Both the position numbers and the translations under genes were made by a program. From NCBI RefSeq assembly GCF_000143415.4, contig NW_003314359.1, positions 413,437 through 477,436 on the forward strand: a stretch of 64,000 nucleotides of DNA, given 5' to 3'. The stretch comes from Selaginella moellendorffii. Lineage: Eukaryota > Streptophyta > Lycopodiopsida > Selaginellales > Selaginellaceae. Under the pieces are notes generated by a model. That model saw nothing but the letters and a program-made list of their open reading frames with translations. It had not been told where the DNA came from and did no database searches. Below are positions 32,901-46,957 of the stretch, in pieces (the stretch's first letter is position 1; each line of letters begins with the position of its first letter).

Positions 32901-35900
32901 CTGCCCGTAATTGAGAAATGTGCCGTTTTTGCCTTGCTGCAGCAGGTAAAGTCTTCGTGCTCGTAAAGACCTTCAAAGTTTCCTTTTCTCTTTTCAGATA
33001 TGTGTTCCTCATCCTTCATACCCATCTACACGAGTGGCCGTGCGAGTGCCTTCTGTGGCTGTACATTTTTCTCCTGCTAGATATCATAGGCTTATGCAAG
33101 TTGTGGAACTGTTACAAGGCGGTTCTACAGATGTATCAGTTCGTCCCTGGGAGCCAGCCGATTTTGAAGGAGATCTTACTGTTCTTGCTTGGAAGGTACT
33201 TGTTATTAACACCTATGAGTGATCCTTCAGTGTTATCTGTGTCCAGGGTATGGGAAACAGGGAGGCCGTTTGGAATCATCGTTACGGAGTTATAGCGGCG
33301 CCTTCTTTCTATATTTTGGAATCTGTGTCCTCTGAATCATATGAGCACTGCGTGAGGTAAGCTTGCTAACAATGATACTTTCTTTAAAATTTTGTTTGTA
33401 ATTACGGTTTGTAATTTTCAGCCTGTTCGGCAAGCAAGTATATCTGATTCCACCTGAATCAGTGGGAGGTATTGCACACGTGCTTGCATTATGCGATCCG
33501 GAACAATTTAGTAAAAAGGTAGGTACGATTACGTAGTAGTTCATCACAACTGAGAAGCACTTTGCAGGTGGTAGAGTCTGTAAGTGCTGTGATATTACGA
33601 TTTAAGGACGAGGATACTCTAGAAAACTGGCGGGCACATTTTATGGCTATCATTCGTAAGCTAAATGTACGTTTCTTTTTTTCTTTTTACTGTTTCTTAA
33701 AAGGATAATTTGCTACAATGTTCATCAGAGCTCGCAGGCTGTGGTTCGCGGAACAGCAGGCAAAGATTCCAAAGATAAGAATGTCTCTCCTGTTGGGCCT
33801 GCTGCGGAAAAAGAAAAACTGTTTTTAACTGGGACGTTGGATGAGTTGAAGATCTGTATTGCAAGTACCAAAACGGTACGTGAGAAACTACGTGTTTTTA
33901 GCTGATTGTCATAGTATGTAACTTTCAGGGGCATAGTGATCGGGAACAGGTTCTATTGGGAGAAGAAGGATCTTTACTCGAACTGCGAGCTATCGGAAGC
34001 AAGGCAAGTGGCATGTTACGCTTTCTAGTGTACGTCATTTACTGACAGAGTACATGGTTATGTAAAGGTGGAGTTTCTTATGAGGGACAACGATATGGCA
34101 GTTGGTGCGGCTTTACTCTCTCTCGAAATCGAGGACAGATGGTATGGACAAACGTCACCGTCATGCCGTTATCTTGCTCGGTCAACCATATCGGAGTCAG
34201 AACTGAACAATCCGCAGAAAGAGAGCATTGCCAGAGAAAATTCGCCAGCTGAGAGATTCTTTGACAGTTCCGATGAGTTCGATTTCGAAAAGACATCGCA
34301 AGAGGACGGTTCTGGTAAAAGTGTTCTCTCAAGGCGTTCTTCTTCACAGTTTTATGATGCGGATTCTAGCTTTCACGAGAAAAGAAGCGAGTTCGTCAGA
34401 ACTCCTGATTTGCTTCCTCCTCTAGAGGACCAACTAACTTTTGGACGTGATCAGGAGCTGAAAAGTTTTATCAAAGCTCAAGTGATTCTCAGCACCCCTG
34501 AAGCTACATCTTACAGCAACATCGATAAGCAGGTACACATCTGTGTTAAGCAGCTCACAATTTGGTTATTTATGTATGTTACAGGTGAAAGTATCATTAG
34601 CAACTCTTGCATTTTATCTTAATCGACCAACGCTGGTTGCCCTTATGGATTTTGTTACTGCTATAACCACTTCTGTGGAACCAAAATCCGACACTCCACA
34701 GTCTGAGCCGGGCGATTCTAAAGACGTCGTCAGTCTTATAACTCCAGCAGACGTTCATCAAAGTGGATCTGTTCCAATGTTTGATAGAAAGGACTCGGTG
34801 GTGAAAGGTTTACTTGGCACAGGAAAAGTTCGTGTGGTGTTTTTGCTTATTCTGGATATGGATCGTGCTCAACTAGTTTTGAATCGTGATGACGGGCATC
34901 AGCTGGCTACGTTGTCTCAAGAACATCTTCACGTAACTGTGAAGGTACGAACGGTTTTGTTGCATGCAAAGGCTCACTTTAATAACTGCAGATTTTTCCC
35001 GCATCTTATGCAATTGTTGCTACGCTTGGAAACCTTCGAATTACTGATGACAGTCTCAAAGGAGGACATCCCTATTATTGGTTGGTTGACATGCGTGATC
35101 CAGCAGGGAAATCATTTGTTGAGGTACGTGTAGGTTAAGCAACATGTGTTTGTTGATTTCGGAGTTCTCGCAGTTGGAATTCGTTTCGTTCAATGAAGAC
35201 GATGACGATTACGAGGGCTACGAGTTTAGTCTTTCTGGACAGCTTTCTGAAGTTCGTGTTGTATATCTTCATCGGTTTATCCAAGAAGTAGGTGCTCAGA
35301 TTTGTTCTTTCTGATCCAAGGTCATACTTGTACAATCTGCAGATATCGTCTTATTTTTTGGGCCTTGTTCCTGCCGATCCTGGATATATAGTAAAACTGA
35401 AAGATAAAGTTGGTGACGCTGAGAAAACGTTCACGCAATCTGAGGTTCAAGGAGCGCCGGCTATGAAGCTTGACTTATCGCTGAACAAACCTATCGTGAT
35501 TTTTCCCAAAGACACCAACAGCAATAGGTATTTTTTAATTCTTCTGAATGTTCTGCTCAGCTCAACTGTTGTACTCGTTCAGTTTTTTGGAGCTGGATGT
35601 ACTTCATATCCATGTAATAAATACGTTCCAGTGGCTAGGAGGAGGAAAAGAAGACATAGGAGGCATTCGTTTGGAACTTATTTCTCTAAAGGTATGATAG
35701 TTATTGACAAGCTCAAAAGTCATCACTTTCCTATTTGCAGGTTGAAAACATCCATCTCGTGGTGTCTGTGAATGGAAAATTTGGAGAAAATATCATCAAA
35801 GACTCTAGTGGCCTGGTTGTGACTGTGAGAAGGACCTTGCGCGACCTCAGGCGACAGCTCCCAGCGATTGATGCATCAGTCGAGGTATGTTTGTTTTCTT

Positions 35901-38900
35901 TGTATGAGTCTTTAACCGTGAGTTCAGGTTCAACTGCTGAAAGCAGCAATGTCAGACAAGGAGTACCAGCTTATGATAGACTGTTGTACCAGTAATCTAT
36001 CTGAAGCACCAAATCTGTCACCTCCTGTATGCCAGCCAGGAAAAGGGAAGGAGAAAGCGGAGGAGAAAGAGGAGGAGAAAGAGGAGCAGAAAGAGGAGGA
36101 GAAAGAGGAGCAGAAACAGGAGCAGAAAGAGGAGAAGGAGGAGGCTCCACATGCTGAAACGAAAGATGTGCAAGAAGGTAGCACATCTGCGAGCAATTCC
36201 TCAGAGGTCTGGACAACTCTCAAGCTGACGGTCGACGTCTCCATAATAGAGCTGGCTGTATTCATTGGAAGAACGCAATATACGCCACTAGCCAGCATAC
36301 AGGTACTTTCGACATCTTTTGTGTTTTATGTAACAAAAGCTATTACAGGTTAGTGGTGTCTGGGCAGCTTATAAGATGTCCAGTAATGAGGAACAATATA
36401 TCATGGCCAGCCTTGATTCTCTGAACGTTTCTGATGATCGTGAAGGCATAGAGCCGGAGCTAAAGTTTATGGTTGGAATGGCTAGTGATGATTCAAGCCT
36501 ACTGAACAGAGACGAAATTGAAGGTTCGCGTCTTGTGATGCTGGTCTTGGACGCCAAACTAAATCCAGCTTCCCAAATGATCACTTTGCGGATACAACGA
36601 CCTCGAGTTTTATTGGCTTTAGATTTTCTCCTGGCTGTTGCGGAGTTCTTTATTCCTTCCATTGCTGACGTACTAGGGAGCAATACCGGAGGCAATGACG
36701 AGCTTCCTTTCGACATGAAGAACTGGCTGTTCCTGCACAAATCTCCGTACTTTCAAGATTCTGACGAGGTTACCTTGTCACCGAAGCATGCTCTTGTGGC
36801 AGACGACGAGAATATTGAGATTTATATTTATGACGGAGGAGGCGGTCGTATTCGGTTGACAGACGCTAGCGGAGATCCTGTAGGCGATTCTTTTGAAGGG
36901 CCTCTTGTCGTAGTCGGCCATGGAAAGTCACTTCGGTTTAGAAACGTGGTTATTGAGGTAAGCTCTCGCGTGGCTTGTTGATTTTCTACTATTCTAACAC
37001 CATCTCTTTACAGAATGCCCGCTGTCTGGATCGCTTCGTCTTGCTGGGTAGCAACAGCTTGTACTCCGCTTCCAAACATGATGGCGTCTTTTTTGAATGG
37101 AAGGACGAGCAACCTCCAGAAGGTGATGATGAAAGTGCCAACAAGAAAAATAACACGTCAACAAAGGCTGAACTCACTTTCGACTTACAGGTATGTCTGA
37201 ATCATCACGTATTCTCTTCTCATGATTTTTTGTAGGCAATAGGCCCAGAACTTGTGATGCATACGTCTGGAGGCAGTTCTTCAGATATTAAAGATCAGCT
37301 GCTCTTTGCGAAAATGGATATCTTTTCGAGGTACAGAATTCCTGTTATTTCTGTCTCTCATTTTTATTTTTATTTTTTTCTTTTTATTTTTTTTTTCAAG
37401 GCTTGTAATGAAAGGAGACGATCTCGAAGTATCTGCAAAAGCCAACAACTTTTGTATTCAAGGTCGGAGGGGAATTTATGTTTTGGAACCTGTAGACACC
37501 AATTGCCGGTACTCAAAGGTGTCCACGAAGCAAAATCTGCACGCGACAATGTCGGACGTGGTTTGCAACTTGACCTTCAGTATGATTCAGCTTATCCTTA
37601 AACTACAAGAGGATGCACAATCTCTAATACTGCTTACTTCGAAAAAGATTGCTGTCGAATGTACTGAGTTCGACAGGATATGGGCCGATGAAGGTAGTAT
37701 CTTTAAGTTCCATCAACATCTGGACTTACATGTTTTTTAAGCAGTAAGAAGTGGCTCTTCCCAGATAGCGTTCTGGCGACCGCGCGCACCTCCAGGCTTT
37801 ACTGTTCTTGGTGATTGCTTGACTGTTGTGTAAGTACTCTGTTTTCGTGTATTTTAAACCTTGGTCATGCAACTCCTTTACAGGGATGAGCCGCCTTCCA
37901 AAGGCGTGATTGCGATGAATATGAACCTTGTGCATCTCAAGAAGCCGGTAGACTTTCGACTCGTCTGGTCCTCGTCCGCAAATGAAGATGACAGTGAGCA
38001 GTGCTGTGTGTGGCTGCCTATAGCACCCGAAGGCTACGTTGTTTTGGGTTGCGTAGCATCAATCGGACGAAGTCCTCCGTCGGCAAGTCCAACACTGTGC
38101 GTGCTCAAGCAGCTTGTCACGGAATGGTACATGAGGGACTGCATCCAGGTGAACGGCACTACTGAGCAGGAGTGGGCATTTTGGCGCGCTGATAATTCGA
38201 GCGCGTCTTTCTTCCCCATTTCTGCGCTCAGGAAACCTCATAGCTCTAGAATCTACGAGCTCCGGCACGTTGCTTTCGAACTTGAAAAAGCCGAAGATCG
38301 TTTTGGCACTACAAAGACAAGCGGCGAAAGTGCTCGTTCATCTGATGAAGACAACGGTGTACTTCTTACCACTGTTACTCGTTTCAAGCTCATATGGTGG
38401 GATAAAGGTGCCAAGTCAAAGAAGAGTGTTTCCATCTGGAGGCCAGTAACACCTTCGAGATGCGTAATCCTTGGCGACATAGCAGTTGAAGGGTATGGGA
38501 CTCTCCTTTTTATTTGAAAAAGCGTTTGACAGTTTTTTTTCTTTTTTTGCAGGTACGAACCACCAAGTGTGGCTTTCACCCTTCAAGACACTCAGGATAA
38601 TGTCTTACTACAAAAGCCGCTGAAGTTTGTGAAGATGGGTGTTATTCACGAAAAGAAGGGACTGAAGCCTGTAACCTTTTGGTTTCCTGTGGCCCCTCCC
38701 GGGTATGCAGCTCTCGGCTGTCTAGCAATTCGAGGCTACACTCTGGATGCTGAGGCTAGTGACAAAATTCGCTGTGTTCGCAACGACTTTGTACTTGAGA
38801 CGGAGTTTTCTTCGCCCAGCTTGTGGGACGGTAGACAAGTAAAGCGATTGAACGACGACATAAGCATCTGGCCTTTGCAAACTATGGACCACGAGGTAAA

Positions 38901-41900
38901 AAATGGTTGCAAAAGCCTTCTACTTCTAATGTGTATCTTGACAGTCTAAGGCGGCGACTTTTGTTACTAATATCACTCAAGAAGCGCCTCCAAAGCAGTT
39001 GGCTTTTAAGCTTAAGGACATTGGAAATCAAAGTAATACTGACAATTTAGTCGGTGATGGCGAAATTCGACGAGTTTCCGCGACTATATTTGATGATTTT
39101 GGCGGAATGGTAACGGTAGGCTTCACCTGTTTTTTTATCTTACGTTTTGTATTTTACAGGTAGCACCTCTTGTCAATGTTTCACTGAACGGATTAACCGG
39201 TAGCGTGCACGGAACACCTGATGCAATGGAATCTACTGCACATTTTTCGATGGTTGCTACTTCTTACAATGGACGGTGTGACGCTTGGGAGCCTCTGGTT
39301 GAGCAGACGGAAGGCTATGTGAGGTAAGTAAGTTTGTATTTGTTTGGGATTTGGCTAATGTCTTTCTTATTCAGATATACGAAGGAATCTACATCTTTGT
39401 GCTCCAGCCAGTCGCAAGTGAGTGTAGCAGCGACAAGCGACTTAAATATCAATGTTTCGACCGCAAACCTCAACATGTTGCTAGACGCATACTCAAGCTG
39501 GAATAAGCTTGTTAGCATGGACGCGGCACCCAAGGTATTTTGTAGTATATGCAGGGTCAGACTCACATGATTGTTGCTAGGGACGGGGTGGAGCCAGGAA
39601 GCAAACTGTGCAGGAAAGAAAACTTCAGATTGTATGTCATAACGACCTTGGCCAGAGGTTCTATTGCCGACATTTGGATGAAGACTCCAGTATAAAAATA
39701 ACGCCAATCGAATCGGGAGAATCTGAAACTTTCAGAACACCGAGTGTCATGAGTTTGCAGGACCCATTCACCAACGAATCTGTCAGACGGAAGTCCGTGA
39801 CAGTCTTGACGTTGGCGCTATGTGACGCTGAGGTATAGTTGCTGTTTTTACAAATGTTTTTTAGCTCCACTGTCCGATCACAGGTACCGAAAGACGATGG
39901 ATTCGGTGGTAGACAATACATGGTCGCTGTCCGTCTACTGCCGCAGTTGAAGACCGCTGAGCAGCACCAGTTTCAGTATCAAAGTGCTCGCACGAGGTGT
40001 GTGAATCCCAGTGGTAAGACTGGTCCTGATGGTGATAGAGTTTCTCTCTTATGGAATGAGGTGTTCAGTTTTGCAATTGAAAATGTGGTAAGTTTTGCAA
40101 GTATCACGTTTATGCTATAAGCATTTTTCATTCAAATCCTTGCAGCAAGCGTATAGTATGGAGGCTTTAGTCACGGATCTATCGAAAGGTAAGACAATCC
40201 TGGTTCTTTGGAGCTTACGTTGCCTTCGTTTTTATTTTATAAGGTGCACCAGCGGGTTATTGCTGTATAGCTTCACTGCGAGAGCTAAAACTTTACGCTG
40301 GCACTCTGGAAACCGATCTTTTTGCTGGAGCCGCGGACCAGGTAAATATCGTTTTTGCCATTTTCTTTCTCGTCTGCAATGACTGTTCAGGTCAATCATC
40401 ATAATCCTGTTGGGAAAATTCGATTTGCGTATAAGTTTCACTCCATGGCAAGGAGCCTCCAGGATAGTAATCTGCGAAACGTAGAAAGGACTGGCCTTGA
40501 TCCGGGAACAATTCAAGTCGGATCTTCTCCAGACGGTCCTTGGACTAAACTGTGCCTGACTCTTGCCTCGAGAAGTTCCTACCTGAAAATTGGAAGCGAA
40601 GCTGCTGCAAGTGAACTTGGAGTTATTGGTGGAGTGAAGCATCTCACAGTAAGGTCCCTGGTTAGACTTCAAAACAACACCTCCGTTACCATGGAAGTAT
40701 CGCTCTTCCCGCATTCTGCCAACCAAGATTCTCAGGAGAATGATACAATATCTGAAGAAGTATTTGAGAATGAGCGATTTCAACCAATGCTTGGTTGGGG
40801 AAGTTCATGGCCGGGACATCTTTTGCCGTTGGATCCCGGACGGTGGAGCAAGAGGGACCTTTCAGGATCTTCTCAAGTTAAGTATCGATATCTATTGTTT
40901 GCTCTTCCACTTTTCTGACTTTGAATTTTCTTCAGGAGTTTCCACAAGTCGAGCTTCCTTTGGGCTGGGAATGGAGTAGTGATTGGTTTGTAGATACTTC
41001 AGTGTTGGATCCGGACGGATGGGTCCATGGCTTCAGTTTCCAAGCGCTGACAGATTTTCCTGGAGGAAACTACGTTGGCAAACTCAATTTTGTACGAAGG
41101 CGACGATGGTTACGTACGAGAGAACGGACTTCGAGCTTGGAAAGCTCTCGATGCATATTGGGGTCAATTAAACCCGGCGAAGTGATTGGGATGCCTTTAG
41201 CATGTTTCCGAGAGGCGAGGCAGGATTACTCTTTGCAACTAAGGCCACAGTTTGACGGATATGGTTGGACTCAGGCAGTTTTATGTCAGACACGAGGCCA
41301 GAAAAAACTGCCTGCACAAGATATCAACGTTCGCTCTTTGCTCACGGATCAGTTCCTTTCCAGCTGCCTCTTGGAAGCTGCCAGTGCGGGAGCAGCTGCA
41401 AGAAGTATGTGGTTCTGCTTGGACGTCAACTACACCGACATTGGAAAGGATGCATATATTGGACCTGTACGAGACTGTCAGCTGATGCTCAGTGCTCCAT
41501 TGAAGATTGTCAACCATCTCCCAGTATCAGCTGAGTACTCAGTGCATGACTCCTCGCGTATCAGAGGTTACCGAATGCAAGATAAAGGAGTGGTCTTATC
41601 GGGTGAGGTAGCGGAAATTTACAACGCTGATGTGAGAAGACCGGTGTATTTGTCGTTCGTTCCAGAAGGCTCCTGGCATCCAACAAAGGTCAGGTTTAAC
41701 GAGGCAGGATAGTACTGTGTTAACGTTGTCGTTGTTCCTCCTGCAGGACTTGGTCTTGATTTCACATCCTTTCTGGGATGTCGCGAAGGACATGATCCTG
41801 GAGAACTTATCTACTAAAAGGCAAGTGTTACAGCTAGTTTAAATCAAATCATCTTTGCAACAACGTAATTCTACAGGAAGATCAAAGTTCATATTGAGTA

Positions 41901-44900
41901 TGACTACGAAGAGGAGGTGACAGGAAAAGTGCTACGAATCTCCGTGCCATTCTGGATTGACTGTGCTAGATGCCCACCGCTGCGGCTTAAAGTTGTGGAC
42001 ATTGATAGTCGATCGAGCACGGGTTGTCTGCCTAGTACAGTCTCTTCTACGAGTGAAGAAGTTTTGAATGACATCCCATACAGTGAGCTGCGGAGCCCGT
42101 TCACAATGATCTCTCCGTTTACTCCGAAATCCAGTGGCATGGCCGCCTCTCTCGCTTCAGATACTTTTGGCGCTGTCTCACCCCTGGCAGACCTTGACAA
42201 ATCGGTATGTCCTTTTGCTAGCTGCTTTCTGCTCCCGTTATACGTGTTTTTGTGATACAGGATGGCGCTGTTGAAGTAGTCGCGACCGACGGGAAATCTT
42301 ATTTCAGGCTCTTGGTAACCACGGCATTGTGTCCAATAAAATTTGCACACACGAAGGTATGTTTGCAATGGTTCGTCTTCTGTTATAAACCTTCTCTTTC
42401 GTAGGTCGTCACGATAAGGCCGTTCATCACGTTCACCAATAGATTTGGTGCTGAGCTATTCATGAAGCAAGCGTCTCAAGAAGAGCCTTGCAAGCTGAAC
42501 TCATATGACTGGAGGACGGCCTTCCCAGTTTCTTCTATAAGTGAGACGTTGTCGCTTCAGGTAATTAATTGCACTGGGCCTTTCACCCTGTGATAAATCG
42601 TGGGTATGAACAGGTGCGCACAGAGTCTTCGCAGTGGTCTTACCCTATAAAAATTGAGCAAGAAGAAACTATTCATTTTTACGTGCAAGGCGATGATAAG
42701 AAGAAGTATTTTATACGGGTGGAGGTTCGTAGTCATCAGGAAGGATCCAAGTTTGTGCTAGTGTTTCGTCGTGGATCACTACGAGGGCCTTACCGGTATG
42801 TATCGTTTTGCAGCATTTTACGAGGATGTTGAGTATTTCTGAATCGGCAGGATTGAAAATCGGACGAGACAAAAGAGGCTTCGGTTTCGGCAGCTGGGAA
42901 CTTCTGGTGATGATTGGGAACTTCTTTATCCAAACTGCACCAGATCTTTTGCTTTAAAACATCCGAGTGGACAACACATTTTAGAGTTGCTGCCGGAGGG
43001 AGTTCCTGAGGATAAGATTCATAAATATGACCTTGACAAACTTGAAGAAACAAACACGCTAGATGTCCATATTCGAGGATTGGTGCTTCACGGGTTTAAG
43101 CTGATAAAACTCACAGATAGTGATGAGAAGCAACAAGAGCCATCTGAAGCAGTAGAGGATGAGCAGTTGCTTCAACCGAAGGAGGCAACGGATCAACTTA
43201 AGATTGTCCTGGATATTGGGAAACTGGGTTTCTCTATCATCGACCAAAGGCCGCAGGAAATATTTTACCTCTACATGGAAAACTTTAAGTTCTCCATTCT
43301 CAACAGTTTCCAAGAGAACACTACAAGGTAATAAGGAGTTGAGTTTATTTCACATCTCACTTTGGTTGCAGATTCAAAGTACGTTTTAAATATCTCCAAC
43401 TAGACGATCAGAATATATTGTCGGCCTCGCCGGTTATTTTTGCACCGGACAGTAGAGGACTTTCATCGGACGAAAACGTTTTGAAAGCTTCCGTCATTCT
43501 TCTAAATGACAAGGAAGAAGGTACAAAGGTGTACCCGTATGTCGGCTTTTGGGTAAGACTCGAGCTCGTATTGATGCATTGAATGATCAGCTTTTCTACC
43601 TTTTATAGGTTACGAAAAGAGCTTGGCGAATCAACGTACACGAACCAGTTATATGGACAGCAATAGGAATGTACAACAACATTCAACTGGATTCGCTTTC
43701 CTCGGATTCACAAACTGTCGAAGCAGATCCGGAAATTAGAACCAAGTATATACCTCAACTTTTTTATTTGTTCTAAGACTGTTTTGTGACCCAGCTTAAT
43801 CGACATCTCGAAAGCTCACCTAAGAGTTACTTTGCAAACGGAGCCTGGTTTGCGACCTCGGGGTGTACTCGGGATATGGAGCCCCTTGGTATCATTAGCT
43901 GGAAACACGAGCAAGATGGCGGTATTTCCTTTCTTGTCTTTCTGTCCTTGCTTGTGGCTGATGGTCGTATTGTTTTATAGATCCATCTTTCTGGAGTGAC
44001 ATTGGAGAACCGATACATGAGACAGAGCGAGGTGTCAACGGCTGTATTAAATCATATACGCAAAGACTTGGTTCATCAAGCGCTTCAACTTCTTCTAGGT
44101 GTCAATATGTTTGGTGTTGCGAGTTCTACACTCGAAACTTTAAGTAAGAGTGCCGCAGACCTCTCGCGGGATGAGAAGTTTCAACAAGTTCGTTTGAAAC
44201 AGGTACGGATGCTGCATTCTAGTTCGTTCTTGTGCACTTTTAACTTTTGGATTTTTTCCCTAGGATCGGCTCAAGCATGTCTCTGGTGTTGGTGATGGTT
44301 TACTTCGTGGTGGCGAGGCACTGGCACGCGGTTTTGCTTTTGGATTATCAGGTGTGGTAAAGAAGCCTTGCAACAGCGCTCGAGAAAATGGTTTCGTCGG
44401 TTTCTTCCAAGGAATTGGGAAGGCTTTCACGGGTTTTGTATTCCAGCCTCTCAGTGGTGTGCTGGACTTTATTGCTCTTACCGTGGATGGAGTGAACATA
44501 AGCTATACAAGATGTTTTGAAGTGTTCACGCATGAACGGAACTTGACAAGAGTACGTTTGCCGAGAGCAATACGTAGTGACGGTGTGCTCCTACCGTATG
44601 ACGAGAGAGCTGCTCTTGGACAGGTGAGCTTTGTGTTTTTCGTCTGTCGTTCTTTCCTTTTGTTCGGTGTTCTAATTGTAAGTGTAATCAGGCAATGCTG
44701 CAACTAGCCGAAGACCACAACTTCGGGCAAAATGTCGTGTTTAAAGACCCGGCAAAATTTTCTCTGAGCGATTTCTATGAGGATCACTTTGACGTGCCAG
44801 AAAACCGAGTGGTTTTGATAACAAATCGTCGAATAATTTTGATCACGGTACGCACATAATACTGCTGCCATAAAATCTGAAATGTTGTGTATCTGTCGCT

Positions 44901-46128
44901 GCAGCAACCAGGCTCGTACAAATCTATTCGCAACGTGTCTCCCTCAAATCCTTGCAAAGTGATATGGGAAATTCCTTACATGGACTTCTATCTGTAGAAC
45001 AGCTAAGGAGGCAGTCAACCTGCTATGTCATTCTACACCTTCGCAANNNNNNNNNNNNNNNNNNNNNNNNNNNNNNNNNNNNNNNNNNNNNNNNNNNNNN
45101 NNNNNNNNNNNNNNNNNNNNNNNNNNNNNNNNNNNNNNNNNNNNNNNNNNNNNNNNNNNNNNNNNNNNNNNNNNNNNNNNNNNNNNTTTCAAACAAGATC
45201 TAGGCGGTCGTAAGTTTATTTCTGAGCTTTTTATTATATTTATCAGATGAGAAAATGGCAGCAGACAAGATCAATGCCAACCCCGAGAGCATCGAAGCGT
45301 GCGCTCGCGTCGGACAGGAGGAAAGACACCGACGAGGAGGCTAGTGACTCCTCTGTAAGCGATGGACGAATAACAACCAAAGAAGTCATACTCTTCGAGC
45401 AGATCTGGAAGAGCGAGCAGGACTCGAGTGTTTGCTGTACAACGTTTTCGTCAGCGGTACGTAAAACACTTTTTTCTTCTAATTGGAAGGCACTGAATTC
45501 TTCCATCGATGATATAGGGAGCTGACTGTGGAGTACAATGTACTATATGGCGGCCGATTGTTCCCGACGGGTAAGCGAGCTAGCACTCAAAAGGATCAAG
45601 TTGTGTAGTTTTAACTATTGGTCTTTCTTTGCGTAGCTATGTCTCCATTGGAGACATTGCATACCACGGCACGAATCCACCCACGGTGACGGTGTCCTAC
45701 AAGAACAACGATGGCATGTTTGCTCTTCCAACAGGCTTCGATCTGGTATGAAAACTCTTCACTTTCTTCCAAACTCTAAACTCACTCGTGTTGGGAAAAC
45801 TTTCCAAAAGGTGTGGAGGAACTGGAAGGATGGATACGAGCCAGTGACGATATGGAAGCCGAGAGCTCCGGCTGGGTACGAGAGCCTGGGATACGTGGCC
45901 TCGCCTGCATACGTGGAGCCGGCGGCGGACGTGGTGTGGTGTGCTCGTACTGACGCTGTGGAGGCGGCGGCGTTCCTGGAGCAAGCGTTGTGGCACGCCA
46001 AGCAACCGTGGCACTGCTACATCTACCAGGTACATAACGACGCTCTCACCTTTTTCGTGAGCAGGGAAGCGAAAAAGAATGGGGCCTCGCGAGCCGCCAA
46101 GAGAATCGCCGCTACTAGTACCATGTAA
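29938..46128 (+). CDS. VPS13-type bridge-like lipid transfer protein
   Basis: Giant gene of about 64 short exons with ~50-bp introns, roughly 4,280 residues by summing hand-called exons. VPS13 proteins form hydrophobic grooves moving phospholipids between membranes at contact sites. The N-terminal chorein domain is clear (MLEDYVAFYLQKYLGKYV, LPIKVKAGFLGSVKLKVPW). A DUF946/Vps62-like module lies at about 37742-38895 (FWRPRAPPGF, then GYVVLGCVASIG). A C2-like segment is at about 39700-40450, and the SHR-BD/VAB region at about 40700-42800. The VPS13 C-terminal region is at about 42850-44850 (VSGVGDGLLRGGEALARGF near 44279-44335). A second Vps62-like module ends the protein (45520-46128). A Glu/Lys repeat insert lies at 36040-36150. 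Four introns start with GC. A one-base deletion near 44985 and the N gap interrupt the assembled frame. An AATAAA lies at 46151. Confidence 0.93.
45047..45186. other. Assembly gap (140 N)
   Basis: Run of undetermined bases inside VPS13, after the CKVIWEIPYMD segment. Open frames spanning it are artefacts. The flanking sequence is of lower trust, including the frameshift at about 44985. Confidence 1.
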
Positions 46129-46957
46129 AAAATTTTAAGCTTGTTTGGAAAATAAAATCTGCAACCTTAAAAGGTTAAAGGTTTCTATTTCGTAGTTCGT
46201 GGTTGCCAGGTTGCATGGGGCAGAGCCAGAGGAAAAATTGATTGCCATACATATATGGAATGTGTTGTTTGATAGCATGGTGCCTACGAAGAAGCACTCA
46301 TGTGATATCACTTGTTCTTATATTTCTAGTCGCTCTTAGAAGTTATGAAAAAGAGCAAATATAAATTTGCAAAGTCAAAAGTGAAGTATTTAAGCCACAT
46401 TCTTGCAAAATCCAATCCATCCGCCTAAAAGTAGCCGCCAAAAGAGAAGAGCTCAAAATTCTTTAAATAAAACAAGAATATACACTAGGGTAACACTATC
46501 TAAATAAGTGCAAAAAAGGCAGAGTGCTAAACCTGAAGACATGATGAGAAGAATCCTGAAGTATGTTAGTAAGATGAATAGAAGTGTTCAAGACAGTACA
46601 GATTCCTGGTTTTGAATTTACAAAAGAACAATGCCAACCAACCACCGCAAGTTGACGAGAAATTCGGGACTCCAACACACATGCCCATAAACAATTAAGC
46701 AAAATGGAAAAGTACCATGGGTATCTAGGATTGCATTTTAGCCACAGCTCAAGTCTCACTGGTAAAAATGAGTTACGTCGATATTACCTATATGTATACA
46801 TTATAATATTTGAGTAATACGCCATGTGGTCCAAAAGTCATTGCACACTTGTTAGCTTGAGGGCGGTCTTAAAACGGGCTTAAGCCCGTCAGAACTCCCC
46901 TGCCTCAAACCGCCACCTCACCCCTGTGCTTCATCGGATTGGTGAATCTTTATAGCA
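46129..46957 (+). promoter_or_regulatory. Upstream region of cyclase A
   Basis: Holds the VPS13 polyadenylation signal (46151) and, from 46167, duplicated sequence shared with 51207-52180. Near the gene it has a perfect 16-bp palindrome ACGGGCTTAAGCCCGT (46874-46889). An 88-codon minus-strand open frame (46759-46496) is shared with unit 2 but has no ATG and no known match. Confidence 0.5.

Noticed and set aside
44952-45213. Open frames running through the N gap
   Set aside because: They are made of undetermined bases; only the flanking VPS13 sequence is meaningful.
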